Positions 9,901 through 17,919 of a stretch of 64,000 bases of DNA are shown here, one piece after another. Positions within the stretch are counted from its first letter, which is position 1. The number at the start of each line of letters is the position of its first letter. The position numbers and the translations under genes are program-made. Source of the DNA: Draconibacterium aestuarii (GTDB lineage Bacteria > Bacteroidota > Bacteroidia > Bacteroidales > Prolixibacteraceae); assembly GCA_026671195.1 (NCBI GenBank), contig JAPOHD010000062.1, positions 23,434-87,433 on the forward strand, in the 5' to 3' direction. Under the pieces are notes generated by a model that was given only the letters and a program-made list of their open reading frames with translations, made no database searches and was not told the origin of the DNA.

Positions 9901-9999
9901 TTGGTGGGTACTTATTCTTCACTGTTCATCGCAACACCTATTGCATTCGATACTCAAAAAAGAGTTGCAAAAGTAGTTAGTAAGATTAAGAAGAAGTAA
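6994..9999 (+). CDS. secDF: Fused SecDF protein-export membrane protein
   Basis: SecD and SecF act with SecYEG, using the proton-motive force to help pull proteins across the inner membrane. Here they are one 1001-residue chain, the usual state in Bacteroidota. The SecD half begins with a signal-anchor helix, then LGLDLKGGMNVTL (about 77-89), the large periplasmic domain, and a six-helix bundle around 505-665 containing GMSVDANVLIYERV. The SecF half starts near 690 with GLNYGIDFKGGRTYVVRF and contains GYSINDTVVVFDRIRE. An acidic, Ser/Glu-rich insert of about 50 residues (about 253-305) interrupts the SecD periplasmic domain. It appears to be a single-gene unit. Confidence 0.97.
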   Translation: MQNKGAILTFAILLAAVCLFQLSFTWKSQKIQKDAIEYAQGDPEKEFNYLDSMKSEVVYNFLGLKKYTFKDVRELEMNLGLDLKGGMNVTLQVEVKDIIKAMSNYSDDETFNKAINQASELQKNSQADFVTLFGQAFEDIDPNAKLASVFNTLELRDKINFNTTNAQVLDIIRAETDAAINNAFNILRTRIDRFGVAQPNIQQLQTRGRILVELPGVKDQNRVRNLLQGTAMLEFWETYENQEVYQYMLQANDKIKQIEDAAVKTDATPEAKEEITTEESTESEENSLLSELEAGAESDSTAGLDNLSDFKAQYPLFSVLNPSTDQTGQLYPGPVIGMAHAKDTAKVNSYLNNPLVKSIFPRDMMFRWTAKSADKAGTYYRLIALKVTSRDGRAPLDGEVITDARQDFDQFGSNPEVSMQMNSEGAKVWQRMTKENVGKSIAIVLDGYVRSFPTVNGEIPGGRSSITGLESIEEAKDLANVLKSGKMPAPARIIQEDIVGPSLGQEAINSGLLSFLIAFALVLVYMLFFYSKNAGLAANIALVANMFFIFGILASLGAVLTLPGIAGIVLTIGMSVDANVLIYERVQEELRAGKGIKLAITDGYKNAYSAIIDGQVTTLLTGIVLYLFGSGPIKGFATTLIVGILTSLFSAIFLTRLIFEWQLRKGGRILFTSTKTENWLRQTKIKFLEKRKIFYVISGIFILLSVGSLFVRGLNYGIDFKGGRTYVVRFDQDVKVAEVQDALAVVFESAPEVKTFGESNQVRITTDFKIEDDSENVDNEVEALLMQGLQEGGFIDKSVSLEKFTDDYQLSSQKVGPTISDDIRKDSAIAIGFSLIIIFLYILLRFRNWQYGLGAVAALAHDSLIVLGIFSMLYGVLPFSLEIDQAFIAAILTVVGYSINDTVVVFDRIREFLGLHPKRDRDQNVDEALNSTLRRTFSTSLSTFVVLLAIFLFGGATIRGFTFALLIGVLVGTYSSLFIATPIAFDTQKRVAKVVSKIKKK

Positions 10000-10012
10000 G
10001 CTAATATAAGTT

Positions 10013-10080
10013 GGAAGTCGGAAGCTGGAAGTCGGAAGTAAAATATCTTCGGTCTTCGGTCTTCCGACTTCTGTCTTTTT
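10013..10080 (+). terminator. Hairpin with direct GGAAGTCGGAAG repeats after secDF
   Basis: GGAAGTCGGAAG occurs twice (10013-10024 and 10027-10038). CTTCCGACTTC at 10061-10071 can pair with either copy and is followed by TGTCTTTTT. This is probably the secDF terminator with two alternative pairings, built from a low-complexity repeat. Confidence 0.6.
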
Positions 10081-10081
10081 A

Positions 10082-10089
10082 TATATTTG
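10082..10089 (+). promoter_or_regulatory. -7 promoter element for tatA
   Basis: TATATTTG matches TAnnTTTG and lies 18 bases before the tatA ATG. No clear -33 TTTG is seen because that position falls inside the secDF hairpin. Confidence 0.45.
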
Positions 10090-10107
10090 TGTTCTAAAAT
10101 TTGAACA

Positions 10108-10374
10108 ATGCAGTATTTATTATTTATAAGTGGCGGCGAAATTGTTTTGGTAATGCTTTTAGCTTTACTTTTTTTTGGTTCGAAGGCTATTCCGGATATT
10201 GCTAAAACACTGGGTAAAGGCATGCGCGAGTTTAAAAAGGCCACTAACGAAATTAAACGCGAATTGAACGAGCATACCTCTGATATTAAGAAGGACATCG
10301 ACGAAGTAACAACCACGGTAACCAAAGAAACCAACGATATAAAAAAAGGGATTACCGAACGTTTTGACGATTAA
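10108..10374 (+). CDS. tatA: Twin-arginine translocase subunit TatA/TatE
   Basis: Pore-forming subunit of the Tat system, which exports folded proteins across the inner membrane. The 88 residues have the expected layout: one short membrane helix (about 9-22), the hinge FGSKAIPDIAKTLGKGMREFKKA (family hallmark FG..P), then a charged amphipathic tail rich in Lys and Glu. TatC is encoded at 22397-23260 in this window, away from this gene. No TatB is recognisable, and Bacteroidota often use a TatA-TatC system. At least one Tat substrate, the aldo/keto reductase at 37510, is encoded here. Confidence 0.93.
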   Translation: MQYLLFISGGEIVLVMLLALLFFGSKAIPDIAKTLGKGMREFKKATNEIKRELNEHTSDIKKDIDEVTTTVTKETNDIKKGITERFDD

Positions 10375-10401
10375 CGCAAATCTGCAAATACATTTCTATT
10401 G

Positions 10402-11454
10402 ATGATAATTCTGTACATATTGGCATTACTGGCTTGTTTTATTTTACTGGCCCGTGTTGTCGATTTGTTTTTTATCTCTTCGCTCGATAAAATATCTAAA
10501 GACCTCCGTTTGTCAAGCGATGCAGCTGGTGCTACTTTAATGGCAGTTGGTTCAAGTGCTCCCGAATTGTTTGTGGCACTTTTTGCAGTAATAAAACCCG
10601 GAGACCATCAGGTAATTGGTATTGGAAGTATTGTAGGAAGCGCCATTTTTAATTTACTGGCCATTGTGGGGGCAGCTGCCTGGGTAAAACAGGCAAAACT
10701 TACGTGGCAACCCATGATTCGCGATCTGGTTTTTTATGCAATCGCAGTTGGTTTACTGGTGCATGTTATCTGGGATGGTTACTTTTCATTTCATGAAGCA
10801 ATTTTGTTTCTGATTGTTTACGTTTTATATGTTATTGCCGTTGTGTATTGGCGTAAAATTCTTCCATACTCCGATATGGATTTTGATGATAGAATTGAAG
10901 ATTCACACGGCGAACACAATAAACTCACAAAGCCAGTTGACGATTTGCTGCGTTTTATTTTTCCTTTGGCCGAGCGCTACTACCTGGTGTTTCTGCTTTC
11001 CATTATTATTATTGCAGCTTTAAGTTATGTTTTAGTTGAAGTGGCAGTACATGCTGCGCACACGTTAAATATTCCGGAAGCTATTATTGCGCTTACTGTG
11101 CTTGCTGTTGGAACGTCAATTCCCGATTTGTTTTCGTCGGTTATTGTGGCCAAACAGGGCCGGGGTGATATGGCTGTGAGCAATGCAATTGGTTCTAATA
11201 TTTTTGATATACTTGTGGGATTGGGATTACCGTTTCTGATCGTTATGGTAATGTCTGGCGAAGCTATTCCTACAGGTGGAGATCTGGTAAGTTCATCGCT
11301 AATCCTCGCGGCATCGGTTTTATTATTGGCTGTACTGCTTTTGGTAATGAAATGGAAGGTGGGTAAAATTACGGGTGTTATTTTATTGGCTACATATATA
11401 TTTTATGTACTCAACGAAATACTAAAACTATACGGAACAGGTTTATTATTTTAA
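10402..11454 (+). CDS. Calcium/sodium antiporter (CaCA family, YrbG-like)
   Basis: Inner-membrane cation exchanger probably extruding Ca2+ in exchange for Na+ or H+. About ten membrane helices form two inverted halves, each with an alpha repeat: GSSAPELFVALFAV with GSIVGSAIFNLLAIVG in the N-terminal half, and GTSIPDLFSSVIVAKQGR with SNAIGSNIFDILVGLG in the C-terminal half. The acidic residues in these repeats (Glu and Asp) bind the cation. An acidic-basic loop near 160-180 separates the halves. ATG at 10402 is preferred to an adjoining TTG. The next gene begins about 10 bases after its stop, suggesting co-transcription. Confidence 0.92.
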   Translation: MIILYILALLACFILLARVVDLFFISSLDKISKDLRLSSDAAGATLMAVGSSAPELFVALFAVIKPGDHQVIGIGSIVGSAIFNLLAIVGAAAWVKQAKLTWQPMIRDLVFYAIAVGLLVHVIWDGYFSFHEAILFLIVYVLYVIAVVYWRKILPYSDMDFDDRIEDSHGEHNKLTKPVDDLLRFIFPLAERYYLVFLLSIIIIAALSYVLVEVAVHAAHTLNIPEAIIALTVLAVGTSIPDLFSSVIVAKQGRGDMAVSNAIGSNIFDILVGLGLPFLIVMVMSGEAIPTGGDLVSSSLILAASVLLLAVLLLVMKWKVGKITGVILLATYIFYVLNEILKLYGTGLLF

Positions 11455-11464
11455 ATAATTGCAC

Positions 11465-12115
11465 TTGATAAAAGCAGAAAACATAAAAAAGTCATTTGGG
11501 AAATTGGAGGTTTTGAAAGGAATTAACCTCAATATCCCTGCAGGCAAGTTGTATTCAATTGTTGGTGCAAGTGGTGCCGGAAAAACAACACTTTTGCAAA
11601 TTCTGGGTACCTTAAGCAAACCCGATAGCGGCGAAATATTTTTCAACGACAAAAAAATCTCCGCTTTTTCAGAAAAAGAACTGGCTGCTTTCCGCAACAA
11701 GGAAATTGGTTTTGTTTTTCAGTTTCATCATCTTCTGCCTGAGTTTACGGCACTTGAGAATGTTTGTATACCTGCATTTATTGCCAAAACTTCAAAGCTT
11801 GAAGCCGAGAAAAGGGCAAAAGAGCTAATCGATTATCTTGGATTAGCCGACAGAATGGAACACAAACCGGCAGAGCTTTCGGGAGGCGAAAAACAACGAA
11901 TTGCAATGGCACGTGCTTTGGTTAACAGTCCGTCGGTTGTAATGGCCGACGAACCATCGGGAAACCTCGATTCTGCGAACCGCGACGAGCTTCACGAATT
12001 ACTTTTTAAACTGCGCGACGACTTTGGACAGACTTTTATAATTGTTACCCACGACGATCATTTTGCCGAACGTTCAGATCAGATTATCCATATTAAAGAT
12101 GGCATTATTGAGTAG
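11465..12115 (+). CDS. lolD: ABC transporter ATPase, LolD-like
   Basis: ATP-binding subunit of a MacB/LolCDE-type transporter, probably the lipoprotein-releasing system. Visible motifs are Walker [10 protein letters not shown] (about 36-44), the signature LSGGEKQR, Walker [13 protein letters not shown] and the switch histidine in VTHDD. No ATG exists near the start. TTG at 11465 gives [12 protein letters not shown], which matches the usual LolD opening, so it is preferred over TTG at 11459. The membrane partners (LolC/E) are not in the window, so the assignment to lipoprotein release rather than another MacB-class substrate is by resemblance. Confidence 0.85.
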   Translation: MIKAENIKKSFGKLEVLKGINLNIPAGKLYSIVGASGAGKTTLLQILGTLSKPDSGEIFFNDKKISAFSEKELAAFRNKEIGFVFQFHHLLPEFTALENVCIPAFIAKTSKLEAEKRAKELIDYLGLADRMEHKPAELSGGEKQRIAMARALVNSPSVVMADEPSGNLDSANRDELHELLFKLRDDFGQTFIIVTHDDHFAERSDQIIHIKDGIIE

Positions 12116-12181
12116 CTTCTTCTGTTCGGAATAACCAGTTCAAACTCGGCCTATAGTTGGTTCATAAAAATTGGAAACGAG

Positions 12182-12949
12182 ATGCAAGAGATTGAAGATT
12201 TAAAGAATTTTCTGGACGAAAAGGTGGAAGAATTCAATCGACCAAATTTTATTGAAACCGATCCCATTCAGGTTCCCAGGCAGTTCTCAGAAAAAGAGGA
12301 TATTGAAATTGCCGGGTTTTTAACTGCAACAATTTCTTGGGGAAACCGGGCGGCGATAATTAAAAATGCTTTGCGTTTATTAAGTATGCTCGGTAATCAG
12401 CCGCACGATTTTGTTTTAAATGCTTCCGAAATTGAAATACAGAAACTGAACCGTTTTGTGCATCGTACCTTTAATGGCGACGATTGCATTTATTTTATTC
12501 ACTCGCTTCGGAATATTTATAAAAACCACAATGGATTGCAGGCCGTTTTCGAAAAGGGTTTTCAACAGGACAATACAATGAAGGATGCATTGGCCAGTTT
12601 TTATTCTGTATTTTTTGAACTGGCAGGAGAACGCACCCGGAAACATATTTCGAATGTACAAAAGGGAGCCTCAGCAAAAAGGCTGAACATGTACCTGCGA
12701 TGGATGGTGCGAAAGGATCAAGGTGGAGTTGATTTTGGGCTGTGGAATAGAATTCCGGCTTCGGCACTCATGCTTCCACTGGATATACATACCGGGAATG
12801 TTGGCCGTAAACTTGGGCTTTTACAACGAAAATCAGATGATTGGAAAGCCGTGGAAGAAATCACTTCGTCGCTACGGGAATTCGACAAGAATGATCCTGT
12901 GAAATATGACTTTGCCTTGTTTGGTTTGGGAGTTTTTGAAAAGTTCTAA
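12182..12949 (+). CDS. TIGR02757 (DUF2400) family protein
   Basis: A 255-residue protein matching a conserved family found in Bacteroidota and a few other phyla, with no assigned activity. Family-typical stretches are FLTATISWGNRAAI, RLNMYLRWMVRKDQGGVDFGLW and PLDIHTGNVGRKLGL. The histidine and aspartate in PLDIHTGN and the helix-rich composition recall helix-hairpin-helix DNA glycosylase folds, a relation sometimes proposed for the family, but I cannot confirm it. No signal or membrane segment is present. It precedes a tRNA methyltransferase by 32 bases, so the two may share a transcript. Confidence 0.85.
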   Translation: MQEIEDLKNFLDEKVEEFNRPNFIETDPIQVPRQFSEKEDIEIAGFLTATISWGNRAAIIKNALRLLSMLGNQPHDFVLNASEIEIQKLNRFVHRTFNGDDCIYFIHSLRNIYKNHNGLQAVFEKGFQQDNTMKDALASFYSVFFELAGERTRKHISNVQKGASAKRLNMYLRWMVRKDQGGVDFGLWNRIPASALMLPLDIHTGNVGRKLGLLQRKSDDWKAVEEITSSLREFDKNDPVKYDFALFGLGVFEKF

Positions 12950-12981
12950 ACTTTATAACAAGTATTATCGCATGAATAGTT

Positions 12982-13698
12982 ATGGGTAAAAACAACTATT
13001 TTCAATTTAAACAATTTACAGTCCGTCAAGAAAAGGCGGCTATGAAAGTAGGTACCGACGGAGTTTTACTCGGAGCATGGGCCGATGTAGAGAAATGTGA
13101 TAAAATACTGGATGTTGGTACAGGCACGGGGTTAATTGCTTTGATGCTCGCACAACGTTCAACGGCTCAGATTACAGCCATAGAAATAGAAGAAAATGCG
13201 GCTGCTGAAGCAAAATCAAATGTTGCAGATTCAGATTGGTCGAACAGAATAGATGTGCAAAATGCTTCATTTCAGGAGTTTGCAAAAAACTCTGTGCTCA
13301 AATACGATTTGATTGTTTCTAATCCACCTTTTTTTAGCAATAATTTAAAGGCAAGTAACGCACCTCGAAATCTTGCCCGTCATAATGATTCTCTTTCATT
13401 TTTGGAATTGATTACAAATGCCCTAAATCTTTTTGATACTAACGGAAGACTTGCCGTTATTTTACCTGTTGAACCGGCAGAAGAGTTTAATAAACTGGCG
13501 TGTAAAAACGGGCTGTATTTATTACGAAGAACAGAGGTGAGCCCCAGTGTTGCAAAGGCTGTTAACCGTGTTTTAATGGAATTTACAAAAAAGAAAACTG
13601 CCTGTAAAGCCGCCTGCTTACCTGTCTATTCAAAAGACGGATCTGATTATTCAGTTGAATTTAAAACACTTACAAAAGACTTTTATCTGCGTTTTTAA
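12982..13698 (+). CDS. trmN6: tRNA1(Val) (adenine(37)-N6)-methyltransferase
   Basis: SAM-dependent methyltransferase of the YfiC/TrmN6 type that methylates N6 of adenine 37 in the valine tRNA anticodon loop. The N-terminal FQFKQFTVRQEKAAMKVGTDGVLLGAW is diagnostic for the family (given here only by its key residues K, V, T, D, G), followed by the SAM-binding LDVGTGTGLIAL (about 43-54) and the amino-methyltransferase motif NPPFF. Length 238 is typical. Its stop codon overlaps that of the convergent flavodoxin gene in the bases TTAA. Confidence 0.92.
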   Translation: MGKNNYFQFKQFTVRQEKAAMKVGTDGVLLGAWADVEKCDKILDVGTGTGLIALMLAQRSTAQITAIEIEENAAAEAKSNVADSDWSNRIDVQNASFQEFAKNSVLKYDLIVSNPPFFSNNLKASNAPRNLARHNDSLSFLELITNALNLFDTNGRLAVILPVEPAEEFNKLACKNGLYLLRRTEVSPSVAKAVNRVLMEFTKKKTACKAACLPVYSKDGSDYSVEFKTLTKDFYLRF

Positions 13699-14198
13699 AC
13701 CAAAAACAGAAACGGATTAAAAATCTTGTTCATCTTTTTTGAGAAGTGTTGAATGGATTCATGGTCTATTCGCGAGGTGTTGTGGTTAACGTGTGCCACC
13801 TTTTTAACAATCATTTTTTGAATGAAATTCATTTTTTCAAAAGTAAATTCACCCCCGAAATAAGCCGTAGTTTTGGCTGTTTTGTGTAAAGCCTCCGGAA
13901 AAGCGTTAAGCAACTGGTTTTGCGCTTTTTCTCCATCTTCCATACAACAAATAAATAATCCCAATTCTTTCTCCTGAAGCTCGGTGATGTTTTTTGAACA
14001 AAATTCTTTTACTTTTTTCTGAATTTGGCCGGCGTGAATCGAACCACCTATGATTATTTTATCGAAATCGGTAATATCCGGATTTTGATTATTTTTTAAA
14101 TTTACAAGGTGTACTTTACCTTCCAAAAAATCTTTTAACTCACTGGCCGTCTTTTCGGTGCATCCATGAGTTGTGCTGTAGACGATTAATGTTTTCAT
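13695..14198 (-). CDS. Flavodoxin-domain protein (HemG-like)
   Basis: Small FMN-binding flavodoxin-like protein. The N-terminal VYSTTHGCTEKTA (5-17) forms the FMN phosphate loop, IIIGGSIHAGQIQKKVKEF is typical of menaquinone-dependent protoporphyrinogen oxidase HemG and relatives, and FICCMEDG resembles the next flavin loop. The ATG at 14198 is chosen: an upstream in-frame extension to 14282 is AT-rich and precedes the flavin fold without adding conserved sequence. It could be a HemG acting in haem synthesis or a stress flavodoxin; the haem pathway is not seen here, so the name is left open. Confidence 0.78.
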   Translation of the reverse strand: MKTLIVYSTTHGCTEKTASELKDFLEGKVHLVNLKNNQNPDITDFDKIIIGGSIHAGQIQKKVKEFCSKNITELQEKELGLFICCMEDGEKAQNQLLNAFPEALHKTAKTTAYFGGEFTFEKMNFIQKMIVKKVAHVNHNTSRIDHESIQHFSKKMNKIFNPFLFLV

Positions 14199-14369
14199 TT
14201 TTGAATAGTTGTTTTTTTGGGTTTTGCGATAAAATTTAATAATCAGTATTAAAAAAATTCTATTTAAAACTACGATTGTCATATGAACAATAGTGTTAAT
14301 AATCGGTTAATTCTCTAAAATTACCGGTCAAAATAAAATACTAAAAAGTATTTAAAATAAAAAAGCAAC

Positions 14370-14377
14370 TATTTTTG
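14370..14377 (+). promoter_or_regulatory. -7 promoter element for the 14401 gene
   Basis: TATTTTTG matches TAnnTTTG, 23 bases before the ATG. The expected -33 TTTG is not seen. Confidence 0.45.
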
Positions 14378-14400
14378 CAAAAGATTAAAAGGAATACACC

Positions 14401-15081
14401 ATGACAATTAATATGAATCCAGAAATTCAACTCGATACAAATTATTACAAGGTTATAGGAATCAGAAATTTATCAGAACACACTTTTGTTCTTAGTCTGC
14501 CCAAAAGTCGTTTTAAATTTGAGGCAGGGCAACATGTGTCGTTATCTATTTCGGGCGATTACCAGAGCCGAGAATATTCTATTTACAGTGCCGAAGAAGA
14601 TGAAAACCTTGAGGTATTAGTGAAAGAGGTTGATGGCGGCTATTTTTCTCCGAAATTGAAACACCTTAAAATAGGTGATATGGTGGAAGTTCACGGACCA
14701 TTTGGCAAGTTTGGTTTAGATCAAAAAAATAAAGAAAGTAACAAACATGTTTTTATTGCCAGCGGTACAGGGATAGCACCTTTTCACAGTATTATAAAGA
14801 GTACGCCCAACCTCGATTACCATTTAATACATGGGGTGCGTACGATTGAAGAAGGCTATGAAAGAGAAGAATATGATGCCGACAGACTTACGCTTTGTAC
14901 ATCGCGTGATAAAAGAGGCGATTTTCACGGACGTTTAACCGAATACCTGAAAAAAACGAACTTTGATAAAAATACTTGTTTTTATTTGTGTGGCAACAGC
15001 GATATGATTTTTGATTCGATGGAAATATTAAGCGACAAAGGTTTTGGTCGCGAAAATATTACGGTAGAGGTTTATTTCTAA
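14401..15081 (+). CDS. Ferredoxin-NADP reductase-like FAD oxidoreductase
   Basis: A 226-residue flavoprotein of the ferredoxin reductase fold that moves electrons between NAD(P)H and a one-electron carrier. The beta-barrel FAD domain has REYSIYS (about 58-64), the flavin-binding RxYS motif, and GGYFSPKL; the nucleotide domain has SGTGIAPFHSI (about 121-131) and the CGNSDMI motif. The chain ends in VEVYF, with the C-terminal aromatic residue that stacks on the flavin in this family. No [2Fe-2S] domain is attached. Its partner is unknown; the facing flavodoxin gene is a reasonable candidate. An ATG at 14413 is an alternative start. Confidence 0.88.
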   Translation: MTINMNPEIQLDTNYYKVIGIRNLSEHTFVLSLPKSRFKFEAGQHVSLSISGDYQSREYSIYSAEEDENLEVLVKEVDGGYFSPKLKHLKIGDMVEVHGPFGKFGLDQKNKESNKHVFIASGTGIAPFHSIIKSTPNLDYHLIHGVRTIEEGYEREEYDADRLTLCTSRDKRGDFHGRLTEYLKKTNFDKNTCFYLCGNSDMIFDSMEILSDKGFGRENITVEVYF

Positions 15082-15097
15082 AAAAATACTTAAAAAA

Positions 15098-15142
15098 CAA
15101 AAAGAGTGTCATTCTTCAACAGTAGGAATGACACTCTTTTTG
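15098..15142. terminator. Bidirectional terminator between the reductase gene and upp
   Basis: A perfect 17-base inverted repeat, CAAAAAGAGTGTCATTC and GAATGACACTCTTTTTG, encloses an 11-base loop. The A-run on the left and T-run on the right let it end transcription from both sides. Confidence 0.93.
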
Positions 15143-15188
15143 TTCTCAAAATCCTCGTTCTTCCGGGAATCCTTGTTTCTTCAGTTAA

Positions 15189-15851
15189 TTACTTTGAATC
15201 TATCTTTTCACCAAAAGCTAAATCGCCGGCGTCGCCTAGTCCCGGAACGATATAAGATTTTGGAGTCATCTCCGGGTCAATTGCTCCAAGCCACAATGTT
15301 ACATTATCAGCTTTTATTTTATCAAGAATGTAATCCACACCTTCCTGGCTGGCAATAATCGCAATTAGATGAACATGTGCAGGCGTTCCTTTGCTAAATA
15401 AAGCTTCGTAGCCAATTTCCATCGATTTACCCGATGCCAGCATGGGATCTGATAAGATAATAATTTTATCGTCGAGCGAAGGAGAGGCCATGTATTCAAA
15501 TTCAATTTCAAACTCGCCTGCATCGATATATTTTCGGTATGCTGAAATAAAACAGTTTTCGGCACGGTCGAAAATGCGCAACAAACCATTATGCATAGCT
15601 AGTCCGGCACGCAAAATTGTTGCCAAAACCGGCTGCTGCTCCAATTTCGGAACTTTGGCAACTCCCAGCGGAGTTTGTACATCGTTTACCTCAAAGGGCA
15701 TTTCTTTACTTATCTCGTAGGCAAATAGCTCACCAATACGGTTTAAATTATCGCGAAACCGGAGTGGGTCGGTTTGAATTGAAATATCGCGGATTTCTGC
15801 CAGGTACTGGTCTAAAATTGAGTGGTTGTTTCCTAAAACTTTTACTTCCAT
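15189..15851 (-). CDS. upp: Uracil phosphoribosyltransferase
   Basis: Pyrimidine salvage enzyme forming UMP from uracil and PRPP. The PRPP loop DPMLASGKS (about 134-142) and the uracil-binding C-terminal VPGLGDAGDLAFG are both present, as is the LATILRAGLAMHNG segment. Length 220 is normal. It is the last gene of a minus-strand run that starts with radC, 11 bases after the preceding GNAT gene, and is followed by the bidirectional terminator. Confidence 0.96.
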   Translation of the reverse strand: MEVKVLGNNHSILDQYLAEIRDISIQTDPLRFRDNLNRIGELFAYEISKEMPFEVNDVQTPLGVAKVPKLEQQPVLATILRAGLAMHNGLLRIFDRAENCFISAYRKYIDAGEFEIEFEYMASPSLDDKIIILSDPMLASGKSMEIGYEALFSKGTPAHVHLIAIIASQEGVDYILDKIKADNVTLWLGAIDPEMTPKSYIVPGLGDAGDLAFGEKIDSK

Positions 15852-15862
15852 AATTCAACTAA

Positions 15863-16945
15863 TTAGGTGAAAAATACATCGCCCTCGCCATCCTGAAAGT
15901 GTAAATCCGTATTGCTGATTATTTCGAATGTGCCGTATATTTTTTGGCCGTATTTTTTCACATGCAAAAATGGGAATTTTCTTTTAAACAACTCTGCTGC
16001 CAAGGCTTTTTTATAGATTGTAATAAATTCAATTTTGTTCTCTTTGCTGAAGTTTTTTAAGAAAGTTGCTGTTTTGTCCAGCAATTCATCAGGCAAATGG
16101 AAGTAAAGTGTTTTTAAATGTCCTTCACGAACAGAAAAAATAAAAAATCCGGACAATTTGTTTTCGGAGTAGAGCTTTACCGTTTTATAATAAAAGTATT
16201 TTGTGTAAGATGAAAATGGATAATTACTGGTGTATTCCGATTTATCTGTCGAAAGCCAGGGGTGGTTGAAAATCCATTTGAGTTCATTTTCTCCCCGGTT
16301 GAAACCACTTGTATTTTTGCCAATGAGTTGATAACATTCTTTATCCGGGAATTCACCGGTTTCAAATCTTACTGATGTTTGTTTTTGCCCCGGGTAGATC
16401 CACAAACAGAAGTTAGAATAACCCGAAACAATTAAATCGATGATTAAAAAGACGAACCGGAAAAGAAGATTTGAATCTGCTTTTGCAATCAATTTTCTTG
16501 TTTTCGGGAATAAATAGGCACGAGCACCTTCAAACTGATAAATTGTTTTAAACCAACCAGTTTTTTTTATCAGTTTTTCAGATGAAGTAGTGTAATTGGT
16601 AAACATCAGTTTTTTGTTCCAGTCGGAGTAGGCCTCTTTTAAAAGTTGTTCGGAAAATCCTTTTCTTCTGAAGTTTGGATGAACCCAGGCACCGCTGCAC
16701 CAGCCAAATCTTATTTTCTCTTTCCCATTTTTACAAACATCTGCAAATAAACTTCTGAAAGCGACCAGTTGTTCGTCGATAAAACCAAGGTACAAAACAA
16801 CATCATCGGGATTGGAGCGAGGATTAGACAGGTAGGATTTTGCCCTCAGATGAGAGATCGGAACATATTCAAAGTGGCGAAATGTTCTGCTGTTGATGAA
16901 CGCTTCCAACTCTTTTAACCGTATTTTATGTATAGTTAAATTCAA
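15863..16945 (-). CDS. GNAT-family N-acetyltransferase
   Basis: A 360-residue acyltransferase-like protein. The N-terminal half carries the acetyl-CoA-binding motif A, WVHPNFRRKGFSEQLLKEAY (about 87-106, with RRKGF as the pyrophosphate loop). The C-terminal half lacks an obvious catalytic motif and may be a degenerate second GNAT-like domain. The start is TTG at 16945, which overlaps the stop of the upstream deacetylase gene (TTGA), so translation is probably coupled. Together with the neighbouring deacetylases and the FemAB-like gene this suggests modification of an envelope glycan, but the substrate is unknown. Confidence 0.78.
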   Translation of the reverse strand: MNLTIHKIRLKELEAFINSRTFRHFEYVPISHLRAKSYLSNPRSNPDDVVLYLGFIDEQLVAFRSLFADVCKNGKEKIRFGWCSGAWVHPNFRRKGFSEQLLKEAYSDWNKKLMFTNYTTSSEKLIKKTGWFKTIYQFEGARAYLFPKTRKLIAKADSNLLFRFVFLIIDLIVSGYSNFCLWIYPGQKQTSVRFETGEFPDKECYQLIGKNTSGFNRGENELKWIFNHPWLSTDKSEYTSNYPFSSYTKYFYYKTVKLYSENKLSGFFIFSVREGHLKTLYFHLPDELLDKTATFLKNFSKENKIEFITIYKKALAAELFKRKFPFLHVKKYGQKIYGTFEIISNTDLHFQDGEGDVFFT

Positions 16946-17916
16946 TGTTTTACCGTTGCTTTTCCAGTTATCTTGCGCAGTTTAAAATACATAAATTCTG
17001 CTTTTAGGTTTTCTCTGAAGTCGCCTTTTTGTTCCGCTGGATACCGCTGAAAATGCGAATCTATGTTGTCGTATTTTACTCCGGCAGTGCCAAATGTGAT
17101 ATCACAAATATTATCTTTTTTTAGTCTCTTTACTAGTTCCGATGGCACTCCGTCGTCGGTAAATGGGAATGCAAAGGCTTTAATCTCTGGATTTATTTTT
17201 TCATTCACCCACTCCATACTTTTTCGTATTTGTTTGAGCTGCTTTTTCTCCGAAATCTTCCAAAATTCAGGGTGTTTGTGGCTGTGTCCTCCAATCGAGA
17301 AACCTTTACGATGCAGATCTTCTATTTGTTGGGTAGTTAAATAGGGTTTTTTTTCTTTAAGAAAAGCATTGAAATCGAGTTCCAACAGTTCGGCCGCCTC
17401 GTTCAACAGTTCGCGTTGCGAAAAACCTGCCTGGAGAATGTTGCTACAATTCAGGTTGTTTTTATTCAGAAAATGTTGTGCTTCCGAATCGGGATTATTT
17501 TGCATTTCTGTTAAAATTAAACTGGCTTTGTAACGGTGAAAAAGTTCTTTGTTGTCAACAAATCCGCTGTTTACGAAAAATGTTGCGGGTATTCCCTTTT
17601 TTAATAGAATTGGAGCAATTATATCAGCACATTCACGTAATCCGTCATCAAAACTCAAATGAAATGTCTTTTGGGCGGAGTGGATATTTGAATATAAATC
17701 GGAAAGTGAAACGGGTACGAAATACTTTAAAAAATAATCGAGTTCCTGTTCAAATTGTTTTTCGTTTAAGTATGGATAATTTAAAATATGGGGGAGTGGC
17801 TTGTTGCTTACCACATGATAAAACGGATGAAACACCGGAGTTTTTGCTGAGAACAGACGTTCTTCCGATAAAAACCGACCAATTTGTTTGCTAAAAAAAC
17901 GTGGGAAGTTTGCCAT
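16942..17916 (-). CDS. Polysaccharide deacetylase family protein
   Basis: A NodB-homology (carbohydrate esterase 4-like) metal-dependent deacetylase, 324 residues. LSFDDG (about 70-75) holds the catalytic base and metal Asp, and GGHSHKHPEF (about 193-202) the two metal histidines. AFAFPF near 230 matches the later active-site arginine/proline motif only loosely. FHPFYHVV near the start is typical of short-chain family members in Bacteroidota. No clear signal peptide is present, so it may act on a cytoplasmic lipid-linked intermediate. It overlaps the downstream GNAT gene by 4 bases and follows the FemAB-like gene by 3. Confidence 0.87.
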   Translation of the reverse strand: MANFPRFFSKQIGRFLSEERLFSAKTPVFHPFYHVVSNKPLPHILNYPYLNEKQFEQELDYFLKYFVPVSLSDLYSNIHSAQKTFHLSFDDGLRECADIIAPILLKKGIPATFFVNSGFVDNKELFHRYKASLILTEMQNNPDSEAQHFLNKNNLNCSNILQAGFSQRELLNEAAELLELDFNAFLKEKKPYLTTQQIEDLHRKGFSIGGHSHKHPEFWKISEKKQLKQIRKSMEWVNEKINPEIKAFAFPFTDDGVPSELVKRLKKDNICDITFGTAGVKYDNIDSHFQRYPAEQKGDFRENLKAEFMYFKLRKITGKATVKH

Positions 17917-17919
17917 GCT

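Noticed and set aside
15128..15853. Several short plus-strand frames across upp
   Set aside because: Shadows of upp on the other strand; no independent support.
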